Below, in pieces: positions 1 to 12,600 of a stretch of 19,154 nt of DNA. Source of the stretch: Phytophthora quininea (lineage: Eukaryota; Oomycota; Peronosporomycetes; Peronosporales; Peronosporaceae); contig JAAVTG010000553.1 in assembly GCA_011947345.1 (NCBI GenBank), positions 1 through 19,154 of the forward strand, written 5' to 3'. The notes under the pieces were generated by a model. It had not been told where the DNA came from and searched no databases. It worked only from the letters and a program-made list of their open reading frames with translations. How positions within the stretch are numbered: position 1 is the stretch's first letter; every line of letters starts with the position of its first letter. The position numbers were made by a program, and so were the translations under genes.

Positions 1-632
1 AATATTCAACTGGTCTCCATTAATCACTCCATGTGCGCAGATACCGCCACCGTTTATAGTGGCTTGGTTCCTAATAATCGCGCTGCTAGCGTCTCCATTA
101 ATGGTAGCATCTCTTAGTGCGTAGATGCCACCTCCTTCGCTTGCAACAGATGACTGGATGAGGGAGTGATCCAATGTAAGACTTGAACTGTCCTCCAGTA
201 TATCGCTCCTCCTCTCCCGCCAGCATAGCAATCGGTAATGTTTGTTTCTATTAGCATTAAAGAGGAACTTGACGCGTATAGGCCTCCACCAAGTTGCTGT
301 GCGTTTCCACCCGCGATATGAATATCCTGCATGGTAATACCCGCGTTGCTAGCGTAAACGCCAGCTCCATTGGTGTCGACAGAGCCATTCACAAGCGTCA
401 AACCCACAAGTTTTACGCCAGTAACTTCCTCGATAATAAACCCATTCAGAACACTTCCGCAATTGATAGTGGTTGTGGTCGATCCCTTCAAACCTCGAAT
501 CGTGATTCCGTTTACGGCTACCATTATTCCACAATACCCATACCCACTGTAAACTCCAGGATAAAGAAGGATAGTTTGATCTGCTGTAGCCAGCTCAAAG
601 GCTCGACGAAGCGTTTGAACTGCTTTTGAGTC
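1..632 (-). other. Right-handed parallel beta-helix (pectate-lyase-like / Pmp-like fold), partial
   Basis: The segment starts with a typical capping pattern, TLRRAFELATADQTILLYPG, meaning a set of residues coming before a Y-S-G turn. Short rungs follow, each with alternating small and branched residues: GITIRGLKGS, VKLVGLTLVNGS, NAGITMQDIHIAGGN, GGGLYASSSSLMLIETNITDC, GGRGGAIY. After a one-base break near 198-201 the next frame continues with SSLTLDHSLIQSS, GGGIYALRD and GGGICAHG up to position 1. The fold is seen in adhesins, polysaccharide lyases and Pmp-type proteins; no catalytic residues can be assigned. It runs off the window. Confidence 0.8.
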
Positions 633-3600
633 CGTCCCAGTCGCAGACGTATCCATCAGACGGCCAGTACCCTCTACATCATCTCCATTGAAAGTCACCG
701 CAATAACGTCGGTTTGAGGCAGCAGACATACCGGATCACATGTCGAGGCTGTACACGTTGTCGTGTTCTCCGGGCATATGACGGTACTACTACAGCTTTC
801 CCCGATGTACCCGCTAAAACAAGAGCATGAGCCTTCCCGACATGCGCCATTATACGCACAAAGTCCACTTGGCGTGAGTGGACAAGGCATGCTAATTGTC
901 TGAACGGCCGTACTGGCATATACTGTCTCGTAATGTAGCATAACTCCTGAATAGGTGACGGTGCTATCCGACGTGAATATTATTCTCACGCTGTCAACAG
1001 CAGCACTTGTCTCAATGATGAACTCGCCTTCGCGTCGACACCCACCTTTCCATAGTGATGTGACCACTCCGTTTGTTGTCGCCTCAATCTCCAAGCTGTC
1101 GTGATCGCACTCCAGCCAGAAATGTGTTACCTGGCATTGTCACAAATACTACCAGTTAGAACAATTGATTGTTGTCCGCCACTTCAACACAACTTACGTT
1201 GATCATCAACCCATTTTGATTGTCGGAGTTGATTGTCCACGAATCGTGATCGGAATTCGCATAGTTATCAATATGAATATTGCCTTTGTCGCCAATACAA
1301 TCGTGTCCATCGGACACCGGCAATCGTGCGGTAAATGCTGTTTTCTCGCTCGGAAGCATAAAGGTCCCATCGAGCTTTTCCACCACAACATGATAGAAAT
1401 AGGTGTTGCCTAGAACGATGGATTCATCGTCGGCAACATTGTCCAATCCGTTGTCCATAAGCAGTACGTCGTTGCGATATAATGAATACTGCTTTGCATT
1501 TTCCTCGGGCTCCCAGTAGATATCGACATCGATTCGCGAGACTACCACAAACATAAAAGTGGATTAGAGATCGAGGCAATTATATAGAATGAGAAGAAAA
1601 AAATACGTACAGCAACCAATCATAGGTGCACGAGATTGACCAGCGTATCTCGGTGTTGTGAAGGAGATTAGCCTGCTAACATCTCCTGCATTTCCATCAA
1701 CAGTTACAGCTTGCTGGAATAGAGTCACTCACACGGTTAATAGCGTATCAACATTAACATTCGATAGGCAATCTTACCACAGTAGCGAAATAGTCCGTCA
1801 CTGGCGTCAAACCGTCGATAGTAGCGCTAACTTGAGTAATAGGCACATTGCTTTCTCTCCTAAAAGACCCACCAGAGCTTTGCGTCACTGTCACTCGATA
1901 CGTGCCGACATCTGCACCACCAAAATCAACACACGGGTCCCATTGCAAAGTAACGGTTGTATCCGACGCGCTCAAGACTAGAGGATCTTGAGGGCGTCAG
2001 GAAGTGACGCGCTATTTGTCGTAAACTGGACCGGTTGGCTGGGGGTGACGCACCAACCGCGTTGTAAGCAACCAACGTTACTGTGTAATCCGTCGAGGGA
2101 TTGAGACTTCCAACTGTACACGCCCAAGTCAATCCTTTACAGTTCCCACTTCATTTCCGTACCGTGTTACACTGAGCGCGTAGTTTGTTAATGGAATACC
2201 CCGGTGTCAATGGGGTCCACCCAAATCAGCCCTATCGCTCCACCCGTAAAAGAGTTCATAATAGGGGGATCAGGAGTAGCTGGTTGAGTTGGCGCAGTAG
2301 TCTTAGCCACTGTTCCATCAGAAATTTGACTAGATCCGGCACCGTTAGACGCTCCCGCTGTAAAAGTATAAGTCACCGAGGGCATTAAACCACCAACTTG
2401 AACAACGATATACTGGCCGGTCAATGTTTGCAGCCGTCTTGCTTCAAACTCCGTAGACAATCGACGAGAGTTAGCTGCTACTGCAGCAGAAGCATTCTGT
2501 AATCGACGGAGTGAACCTGCAGGAATAAGCACTCCGTTGGCGTATACCGTATACGAAAGATTTTGAACGCTAACACCTCCAGTATCATCAGGCACCTGGA
2601 TCTGTAGAGTTGCAGCTCCACCAGAGCAGTTTCTAACAATGACTTCCGATGGAACTGATGGAGAAGTTGGATTCGCTGTGGTAAAAAGGCTTCTCCTGCC
2701 TCTGAACCAGCTCCCAGACTATTTGATGCGTACACTTCGAAATCGTACGTTTGAGCGGCAAAAAGACCCCAAAGAAAACTTCTGTTGTATAAACTTTTTC
2801 GACAAGTCCAAGCCACCACCTGATCCGTATACGTCGTAGGAATCGATCGGACTGCCGCCATCATCGTCAGAGCTATTCCAGGTAAAGTGGATCATTCCAC
2901 CAGTTCGGTTCTTCATCGTCAATCCGCTCGGTGGACCTGGCGGGGACACAAGTGACGTGGTGAGTGTAATTTCCTGAGCTGCTTGAATAACCCGCCTCAT
3001 TCATGCAAGTCGCCTTAAACAGGTACGGCGTCATCTGCTGTAACTTCGTTTGCCAGTAACGAGTGTCAGTACCATTGTATGTAAGCGTCCAAACTGGTAT
3101 CTGCCTCACTGGACTTATGTATAACTGGTAGTACAATAACATTGCTCCCCATGTCATGAGGTGCTTCCCATTCCACGCTAATACCACCTCCAGTGCTTCC
3201 AATTTCACGAATTACCGGAACTGGAAAGGGGCATGTTGCGGCAGTCGTCATAAAGCTCGTTACCACGGGCACGATTGCGTCATTTCCGGAACACACGGAA
3301 GCGTCGTTTGTTGGAATGTAATAAAAGGCATATGAGGTCCGAGGAGAGAGGCCGCCGATTTCAACCGTAGCTGAGAGGTTAAACGTTCCATTTCCCACAA
3401 AGTCGGAGAACACACCACCCACCTCCACAGAATACAACTCAAATGTTAGGTATAAATGCTACTTTAGTAACAACGCAAGTCCACAGAAAAAAATTACCGA
3501 TTTGTTGTTAACGAAGAGATCAAACCCAGTCATGGCGATTCCTCCTGGTATTTCAAAAGTTAGACCACGATCGAAGTATTTGATTCAAACTGTAGCCGCT

Positions 3601-6600
3601 GTACCTGTATCATTCGAGGAAAATAGTCGCAAATGAGCGGCCCCTCCTGTTGAATTTATCCACACAGCTACAGGTGGTTGACCTGGTCTCGTTGGAACGT
3701 CTGTCGTGTAGCATAAAGCCTCACCGGAGCTCCCTCGCAGATACAACTCATATTTATCGCTAGCCAACGGCGTATTTACCACCTTTCCTGGATCCGAACT
3801 CCACGAAGTTAGGTATTTTACTACCCTGGGCAAATTGTTCTGCAAGTCGACTTCGAAAAAGTATCCCTGGGTTTGATCGCAGTAAAGCGAAGCTAATTAG
3901 AACAAATAACGCATGTATACCCCAACTGACAATAGCACTTACCCCCAGATCAAAGTTTCCGGATACTTGTGTTGCCACATCACTGTCAAGAACTACACTC
4001 GCATTGGAGAGGTAAATAGTGCCCCAAGACAGCACATCTAAATTCTCAGGCAGAAGAGAAGTTGCGATAATCTCATAAGTCGTTTGAGCCGACAGGCGGA
4101 AGACGGTGAATTCCAAGTCTTGCGCGTAGGTGAGTGCTTGACGAAACCGACTGCCTGAACCTTGTTCACGATAATATAGCGCATAAGACAAGTCTTCATG
4201 ACCGCCTAAAACACAACAGCAACATTGAACCCCTTAATGTAACTGCAGGTCAAAAGATAAGCAAGCGTACCTGTGTCAATAGGTGGTTGGAGTCGTAGCA
4301 CTATGGCACCACCCGTTCGGCTAGAATATGCAGCAGGCAATCGAGGTGGACTTGGTGGTGAAAGTGGACCGGTAGAACAGTTAAACGCTTGAGATAACTC
4401 GCCCGCTCCGATGAAGTTGATGACCTTCATATGCAATTGAGCGTAATAAATATGGCTGCTAAAAAAAAAAAAAATCAACAAACCTGCGCTTGTAGTGTGT
4501 AGACAGTAGACGGCTTTCTAACACTGATAAGTATCACCGATGATGGCTTCCCAGCGCCGTTATATGCCACCTGCACAAAACCGTTATACAATGAGAGTGT
4601 ATACATCGCGAATAAACGCAGTACCAGCTGAGCAAACCTTTCTTGTGTTGTTTGCTTCTATAAAGTACACCATATATCCGGTCGCAACGGTGCCCCCATG
4701 TCCAATGATGTGGAGATATTGATTGCAAGCAAACCACCCGTTGAATTCAGCAACGTAATTTGAGCGGAAGGCCCCGGAACAGTCCAAGTTGTTGTTGAAC
4801 ACGTAACGTTGGGGTATAGCTTCCGATCCCGACAATATTCATTGCTGCCACACTGATGCTATACCTGGTCGAGGCATTCAAGCTCCCAATTGGCAGGATG
4901 GTATCGTTAGTCGGTGTAAAAATTGACTCATTAAAAATGTCGGACCGAACTAATATGTTATACGCAGTAACCCAAATATCTTGGCCGCCAACATTCTCGG
5001 GAGGTTCCCAGTTTAAAACCAGCATACCGCCAGTTGCGTCAACGAGGACTGGCGGTTGCATGGGTCCAGGAACAGAATGATCCCCATCATCCAAAACTAC
5101 AACTTTAATGACATTGTTGGGCCCGATTTGAGCAGCACCAGATACAATTTCCAGAGTAAGATAAAAGTACAGCGGCGGGAAGTCGTAAACATCATTGTTG
5201 ATGATCACAATATTTGCGGAGCTTATGACGTTAGTGTCCGGGAAGTCAATTGGTGTTACTGGCAGCTGATAGCCAACATCCACTAGACTGGTACTGACGG
5301 CTCCGGTGTATGTCAGCACGCGTACACTGGTGTCCGAACTCGATCCTGTGATTCGTCGAAGAGGTATGTTCAACACTCGGTTATTTTCTGGCACACTCAT
5401 GTTGGTTACGTCAAATTCAATCTTCCCTGCGTCGCCATCATCCAAAATCGTAATTGTCGTAGTGCTGGAGGTTACATTAGGTCTTGAATCCGTGAGCACC
5501 AGCTCAAGCGTTCGTGGTTCAGGATCATAAATGGCATTGTTCACAATTTGTACGTCAAAACTCGTTGCCGTTTCCTCATCTTGAAGAACCAACGTACGGT
5601 TCGGAACAGGAGCCAAATGAAATCTCTATCTTCGATAGCAAGAACGGTAGTCGCAGTGGCTGATTCGGTAGTGCTTATGGAATACGTGCACGTAATTGTC
5701 CCTACTGAGCCATTTGCTCGAATCACCTCGACCGTCACATCCGAAACGTTCTCAAACACCACCGGGGTTTTTACCTGAAGGACAACCACTCCGCGGTCTA
5801 CAATATCCGTAGTATTGAGGATATATCCCGTCCATGGACCTATTCCAGCTGAGTTTTGCGCATACACTCGAAATTCGTAAGTTCTTCCTTGTCTCAGTCC
5901 AAGTACTTGCGTCATTGTGCCAGTCGCTGGCACAAACCTTTCAACTGCCGGGACTTCGCTGCTGTTCACGTAACCAACTTCATAAACAAGAGCGTCACCT
6001 CCGCTATCCAACGGAGGGTCCCACTGCAATAACATCGAAAATGCTGCTGTCTTGTTCACAGCCAAGCTCAGCGGTTCGGTAGGCGGTCTAACCGGATCAG
6101 TTGCAATAACCAATACACTACTGCGAGGACCTTCACCAACGACACCCTCTGCAACTGCAGAAACGGCGAACGAGTATGTTTTACTCCCGTGAAGCGGGCC
6201 AATCTCTGCCTGGATAGAACGCTCTGTTGGGTCACCTAACGAAGCCTGTACAGAAGAGTTTGCTGCTACAGCTAGAACTTGCACTCCATCTTGGTAAATC
6301 AAGAGTTGTGAGATACTTGATCCTCCATCATCAATCGGTAGGTACACGTTCAAGACTAATTCCCACAATACGATCATAACATTGACTGGTGCTGGAGGAG
6401 CTATCGGGAGGATGGCATTTCCGCTGGTCACGATTTGGGTTGTCGGCAAGCTTTCATTTACTTCGTTACTGGCGGTGACAACGACCGTATATTTTGTGTA
6501 TGCTCGAACCCCATACAGCGAGTAAGCTGTCGTGGCATTCGTCACATTTGCAGTAAACAAAACATCCGAGTCGCGCACGACCTGGATTTGAAAATTTGTC

Positions 6601-9600
6601 AGCGGAATCCCTCCTGTATCGCTAGAGGCGATCCAGCTAGCGTTTAAATTTCCACCATAAGTAGTCGCAATAAGAGTACGCGGGTTCGCAGGGGCTGATG
6701 CTGGGCTTGTACTACCGGTTATCGTCTCGCTGGGCGAACTTGGTCCAGCTGAGTTGATGCATTCAACGAAATACGTGTACGTTTGCTCTGCTGAAAGCCC
6801 TTGATCATCGACAAAGCTCGCATTGTCTCCACCATCCTCAATTGGTGCGATCAGCACATTGTCTCGATAAACGTTGTAACCAGTGAGGGCTCACCGCCAG
6901 TGTCAAGAGGGTTGCCAGCTCAAGCCAATCGACCCTCCCGTGCTATTCGTCTGAATCAATAAAACAGGTTGATCGGGTGGAACGGCATCTGGGTTTGTCA
7001 AAGCAGACACGCTCGTACTTTGAGAGCTAATGCCGGCCTCATTCCACGCCGCCACCGTGTAACTGTATAATGTATCCCGGAGCAAATGCCCACGAGCAAA
7101 TGTAGTACTCGTCCCATTATACAGCGTGGTGTTGGCTTCCGAGTAGAGGATGTAGTTCACGGAAGCACCACCACCAGTGTCCTCGCTTGCAGACCATTGA
7201 ATCGTTTGTTGTCCTGATGTGCCGTTTACAACTGCTACGTTGGGAGGAACACTTGGTATGGTAACTACACTCGTCCTACCGGATAGCGATGCGCTAGGTG
7301 CGCTTGAGCCGAGTTTACTGATTCAACAACATAAACGTAAGTATGTTCCGCCAGAAGCCCCTGATCATCGACAAAGCTCGCATTGTCTCCACCATCCTCA
7401 ATTGGTGCGATCAGCACATTGTCTCGATAAACGTTGTAACCAGTGAGGGCTCACCGCCAGTGTCAAGAGGGGTTGCCAGCTCAAGCCAATCGACCCTCCC
7501 GTGCTATTCGTCTGAATCAATAAAACAGGTTGATCGGGTGGAACGGCATCTGGGTTTGTCAAAGCAGACACGCTCGTACTTTGAGAGCTAATGCCGGCCT
7601 CATTCCACGCCGCCACCGTGTAACTGTATAATGTATCCCGGAGCAAATGCCCACGAGCAAATGTAGTACTCGTCCCATTATACAGCGTGCTGTTGGCTTC
7701 CGAGTAGAGGATGTAGTTCACGGAAGCACCACCACCAGTGTCCTCGCTTGCAGACCATTGAATCGTTTGTTGTCCTGATGTGCCGTTTACAACTGCTACG
7801 TTGGGAGGAACACTTGGTATGGTAACTACACTCGTCCTACCGGATAGCGATGCGCTAGGTGCGCTTGATCCAGCCGAGTTTACTGATTCAACAACATAAA
7901 CGTAAGTATGTTCCGCCAGAAGCCCCTGATCATCGACAAAGCTCGCATTGTCTCCACCATCCTCAATTGGTGCGATCAGCACATTGTCTCGATAAACGTT
8001 GTAACCAGTGAGGGCTCACCGCCAGTGTCAAGAGGGTTGCCAGCTCAAGCCAATCGACCCTCCCGTGCTATTCGTCTGAATCAATAAAACAGGTTGATCG
8101 GGTGGAACGGCATCTGGGTTTGTCAAAGCAGACACGCTCGTACTTTGAGAGCTAATGCCGGCCTCATTCCACGCCGCCACCGTGTAACTGTATAATGTAT
8201 CCCGGAGCAAATGCCCACGAGCAAATGTAGTACTCGTCCCATTATACAGCGTGGTGTTGGCTTCCGAGTAGAGGATGTAGTTCACGGAAGCACCACCACC
8301 AGTGTCCTCGCTTGCAGACCATTGAATCGTTTGTTGTCCTGATGTGCCGTTTACAACTGCTACGTTGGGAGGAACACTTGGTATGGTAACTACACTCGTC
8401 CTACCGGATAGCGATGCGCTAGGTGCGCTTGATCCAGCCGAGTTTACTGATTCAACAACATAAACGTAAGTATGTTCCGCCAGAAGCCCCTGATCATCGA
8501 CAAAGCTCGCATTGTCTCCACCATCCTCAATTGGTGCGATCAGCACATTGTCTCGATAAACGTTGTAACCAGTGAGGGCTCACCGCCAGTGTCAAGAGGG
8601 GTTGCCAGCTCAAGCCAATCGACCCTCCCGTGCTATTCGTCTGAATCAATAAAACAGGTTGATCGGGTGGAACGGCATCTGGGTTTGTCAAAGCAGACAC
8701 GCTCGTACTTTGAGAGCTAATGCCGGCCTCATTCCACGCCGCCACCGTGTAACTGTATAATGTATCCCGGAGCAAATGCCCACGAGCAAATGTAGTACTC
8801 GTCCCATTATACAGCGTGGTGTTGGCTTCCGAGTAGAGGATGTAGTTCACAGAAGCACCACCACCAGTGTCCTCGCTTGCAGACCATTGAATCGTTTGTT
8901 GTCCTGATGTGCCGTTTACAACTGCTACGTTGGGAGGAACACTTGGTATGGTAACTACACTCGTCCTACCGGATAGCGATGCGCTAGGTGCGCTTGATCC
9001 AGCCGAGTTTACTGATTCAACAACATAAACGTAAGTATGTTCCGCCAGAAGCCCCTGATCATCGACAAAGCTCGCATTGTCTCCACCATCCTCAATTGGT
9101 GCGATCAGCACATTGTCTCGATAAACGTTGTAACCAGTGAGGGCTCACCGCCAGTGTCAAGAGGGTTGCCAGCTCAAGCCAATCGACCCTCCCGTGCTAT
9201 TCGTCTGAATCAATAAAACAGGTTGATCGGGTGGAACGGCATCTGGGTTTGTCAAAGCAGACACGCTCGTACTTTGAGAGCTAATGCCGGCCTCATTCCA
9301 CGCCGCCACCGTGTAACTGTATAATGTATCCCGGAGCAAATGCCCACGAGCAAATGTAGTACTCGTCCCATTATACAGCGTGGTGTTGGCTTCCGAGTAG
9401 AGGATGTAGTTCACAGAAGCACCACCACCAGTGTCCTCGCTTGCAGACCATTGAATCGTTTGTTGTCCTGATGTGCCGTTTACAACTGCTACGTTGGGAG
9501 GAACACTTGGTATGGTAACTACACTCGTCCTACCGGATAGCGATGCGCTAGGTGCGCTTGATCCAGCCGAGTTTACTGATTCAACAACATAAACGTAAGT

Positions 9601-12600
9601 ATGTTCCGCCAGAAGCCCCTGATCATCGACAAAGCTCGCATTGTCTCCACCATCCTCAATTGGTGCGATCAGCACATTGTCTCGATAAACGTTGTAACCA
9701 GTGAGGGCTCACCGCCAGTGTCAAGAGGGTTGCCAGCTCAAGCCAATCGACCCTCCCGTGCTATTCGTCTGAATCAATAAAACAGGTTGATCGGGTGGAA
9801 CGGCATCTGGGTTTGTCAAAGCAGACACGCTCGTACTTTGAGAGCTAATGCCGGCCTCATTCCACGCCGCCACCGTGTAACTGTATAATGTATCCCGGAG
9901 CAAATGCCCACGAGCAAATGTAGTACTCGTCCCATTATACAGCGTGGTGTTGGCTTCCGAGTAGAGGATGTAGTTCACAGAAGCACCACCACCAGTGTCC
10001 TCGCTTGCAGACCATTGAATCGTTTGTTGTCCTGATGTGCCGTTTACAACTGCTACGTTGGGAGGAACACTTGGTATGGTAACTACACTCGTCCTACCGG
10101 ATAGCGATGCGCTAGGTGCGCTTGATCCAGCCGAGTTTACTGATTCAACAACATAAACGTAAGTATGTTCCGCCAGAAGCCCCTGATCATCGACAAAGCT
10201 CGCATTGTCTCCACCATCCTCAATTGGTGCGATCAGCACATTGTCTCGATAAACGTTGTAACCAGTGAGGGCTCACCGCCAGTGTCAAGAGGGGTTGCCA
10301 GCTCAAGCCAATCGACCCTCCCGTGCTATTCGTCTGAATCAATAAAACAGGTTGATCGGGTGGAACGGCATCTGGGTTTGTCAAAGCAGACACGCTCGTA
10401 CTTTGAGAGCTAATGCCGGCCTCATTCCACGCCGCCACCGTGTAACTGTATAATGTATCCCGGAGCAAATGCCCACGAGCAAATGTAGTACTCGTCCCAT
10501 TATACAGCGTGGTGTTGGCTTCCGAGTAGAGGATGTAGTTCACAGAAGCACCACCACCAGTGTCCTCGCTTGCAGACCATTGAATCGTTTGTTGTCCTGA
10601 TGTGCCGTTTACAACTGCTACGTTGGGAGGAACACTTGGTATGGTAACTACACTCGTCCTACCGGATAGCGATGCGCTAGGTGCGCTTGATCCAGCCGAG
10701 TTTACTGATTCAACAACATAAACGTAAGTATGTTCCGCCAGAAGCCCCTGATCATCGACAAAGCTCGCATTGTCTCCACCATCCTCAATTGGTGCGATCA
10801 GCACATTGTCTCGATAAACGTTGTAACCAGTGAGGGCTCACCGCCAGTGTCAAGAGGGGTTGCCAGCTCAAGCCAATCGACCCTCCCGTGCTATTCGTCT
10901 GAATCAATAAAACAGGTTGATCGGGTGGAACGGCATCTGGGTTTGTCAAAGCAGACACGCTCGTACTTTGAGAGCTAATGCCGGCCTCATTCCACGCCGC
11001 CACCGTGTAACTGTATAATGTATCCCGGAGCAAATGCCCACGAGCAAATGTAGTACTCGTCCCATTATACAGCGTGGTGTTGGCTTCCGAGTAGAGGATG
11101 TAGTTCACAGAAGCACCACCACCAGTGTCCTCGCTTGCAGACCATTGAATCGTTTGTTGTCCTGATGTGCCGTTTACAACTGCTACGTTGGGAGGAACAC
11201 TTGGTATGGTAACTACACTCGTCCTACCGGATAGCGATGCGCTAGGTGCGCTTGATCCAGCCGAGTTTACTGATTCAACAACATAAACGTAAGTATGTTC
11301 CGCCAGAAGCCCCTGATCATCGACAAAGCTCGCATTGTCTCCACCATCCTCAATTGGTGCGATCAGCACATTGTCTCGATAAACGTTGTAACCAGTGAGG
11401 GCTCACCGCCAGTGTCAAGAGGGCTGCCAGCTCAAGCCAATCGACCCTCCCGTGCTATTCGTCTGAATCAATAAAACAGGTTGATCGGGTGGAACGGCAT
11501 CTGGGTTTGTCAAAGCAGACACGCTCGTACTTTGAGAGCTAATGCCGGCCTCATTCCATGCCGCCACCGTGTAACTGTATAATGTATCCCGGAGCAAATG
11601 CCCACGAGCAAATGTAGTACTCGTCCCATTATACAGCGTGCTGTTGGCTTCCGAGTAGAGGATGTAGTTCACGGAAGCACCACCACCAGTGTCCTCGCTT
11701 GCAGACCATTGAATCGTTTGTTGTCCTGATGTGCCGTTTACAACTGCTACGTTGGGAGGAACACTTGGTATGGTAACTACACTCGTCCTACCGGATAGCG
11801 ATGCGCTAGGTGCGCTTGGTCCAGCCGAGTTTACTGATTCAACAACATAAACGTAAGTATGTTCCGCCAGAAGCCCCTGATCATCGACAAAGCTCGCATT
11901 GTCTCCACCATCCTCAATTGGTGCGATCAGCACATTGTCTCGATAAACGTTGTAACCAGTGAGGGCTCACCGCCAGTGTCAAGAGGGGCTGCCAGCTCAA
12001 GCCAATCGACCCTCCCGTGCTATTCGTCTGAATCAATAAAACAGGTTGATCGGGTGGAACGGCATCTGGGTTTGTCAAAGCAGACACGCTCGTACTTTGA
12101 GAGCTAATGCCGGCCTCATTCCATGCCGCCACCGTGTAACTGTATAATGTATCCCGGAGCAAATGCCCACGAGCAAATGTAGTACTCGTCCCATTATACA
12201 GCGTGCTGTTGGCTTCCGAGTAGAGGATGTAGTTCACGGAAGCACCACCACCAGTGTCCTCGCTTGCAGACCATTGAATCGTTTGTTGTCCTGATGTGCC
12301 GTTTACAACTGCTACGTTGGGAGGAACACTTGGTATGGTAACTACACTCGTCCTACCGGATAGCGATGCGCTAGGTGCGCTTGGTCCAGCCGAGTTTACT
12401 GATTCAACAACATAAACGTAAGTATGTTCCGCCAGAAGCCCCTGATCATCGACAAAGCTCGCATTGTCTCCACCATCCTCAATTGGTGCGATCAGCACAT
12501 TGTCTCGATAAACGTTGTAACCAGTGAGGGCTCACCGCCAGTGTCAAGAGGGGCTGCCAGCTCAAGCCAATCGACCCTCCCGTGCTATTCGTCTGAATCA

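Larger units (their letters stand above)
1315..1989 (-). other. Last two FN3 domains
   Basis: The first (1989-1611) has SASDTTVTLQWDPCVDFGG, a Tyr/Val strand TYRVTVTQ and LTPVTDYFATV, then an intron and QAVTVDGNAGD. The second (1541-1315) has VDIYWEPEENAKQYSLYRN and TYFYHVVVEK; its turn is less typical and it is somewhat short. Introns at 1714-1777 and 1542-1610 separate the pieces. No frame break is needed here. Confidence 0.75.
1990..3694 (-). other. Five diverged FN3 domains with eight frame breaks
   Basis: Domains lie at about 3694-3228 (INSTGGAAHLRLFSSNDTG, then AMTGFDLFVNNKS), 3227-2937 (GSTGGGISVEWEAPHDMG), 2936-2640 (GGMIHFTWNSSDDDGGSP), 2638-2266 (CSGGAATLQIQVPDDTGG) and 2265-1990 (GGAIGLIWVDPIDTG). 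Each needs one-base corrections to read through: near 3131-3140, 2973-2974 and 2791-2799 one base is extra; at 2683-2687, 2199-2202, 2131-2132, 2023-2025 and 1992-1994 one base is missing. With these the FN3 pattern is continuous. Two introns (3545-3604 and 3438-3497) fall in the first domain and flank a 47-nt exon. Confidence 0.75.
3695..4376 (-). other. FN3 domain followed by a segment of unassigned fold
   Basis: The FN3 (about 4376-4000) includes SSRTGGAIVLRLQPPIDTG, an intron, then GHEDLSYALYYRE and TTYEIIATSLL. The following part (about 4000-3696) contains VATQVSGNFDLG, an intron, then GYFFEVDLQNNLPRV and SDKYELYLRGSSGEALCY. I cannot assign this second part to FN3 or any other family by eye. 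It could be a very diverged FN3 or another beta-sandwich. No frame break is seen across 3605-4424. Confidence 0.6.

Noticed and set aside
2188..2232. A 32-nt intron at the DTG turn near 2200 (GTATTCC ... CTCAG)
   Set aside because: It is half the length of the other introns, and one more G in the run gives the normal DTGGIPLTNYALSV sequence.
2428..2508. RxLR effector motif
   Set aside because: The motifs are RRLQ or RRLS, not R-x-L-R, and they lie within an FN3 domain, not after a signal peptide.
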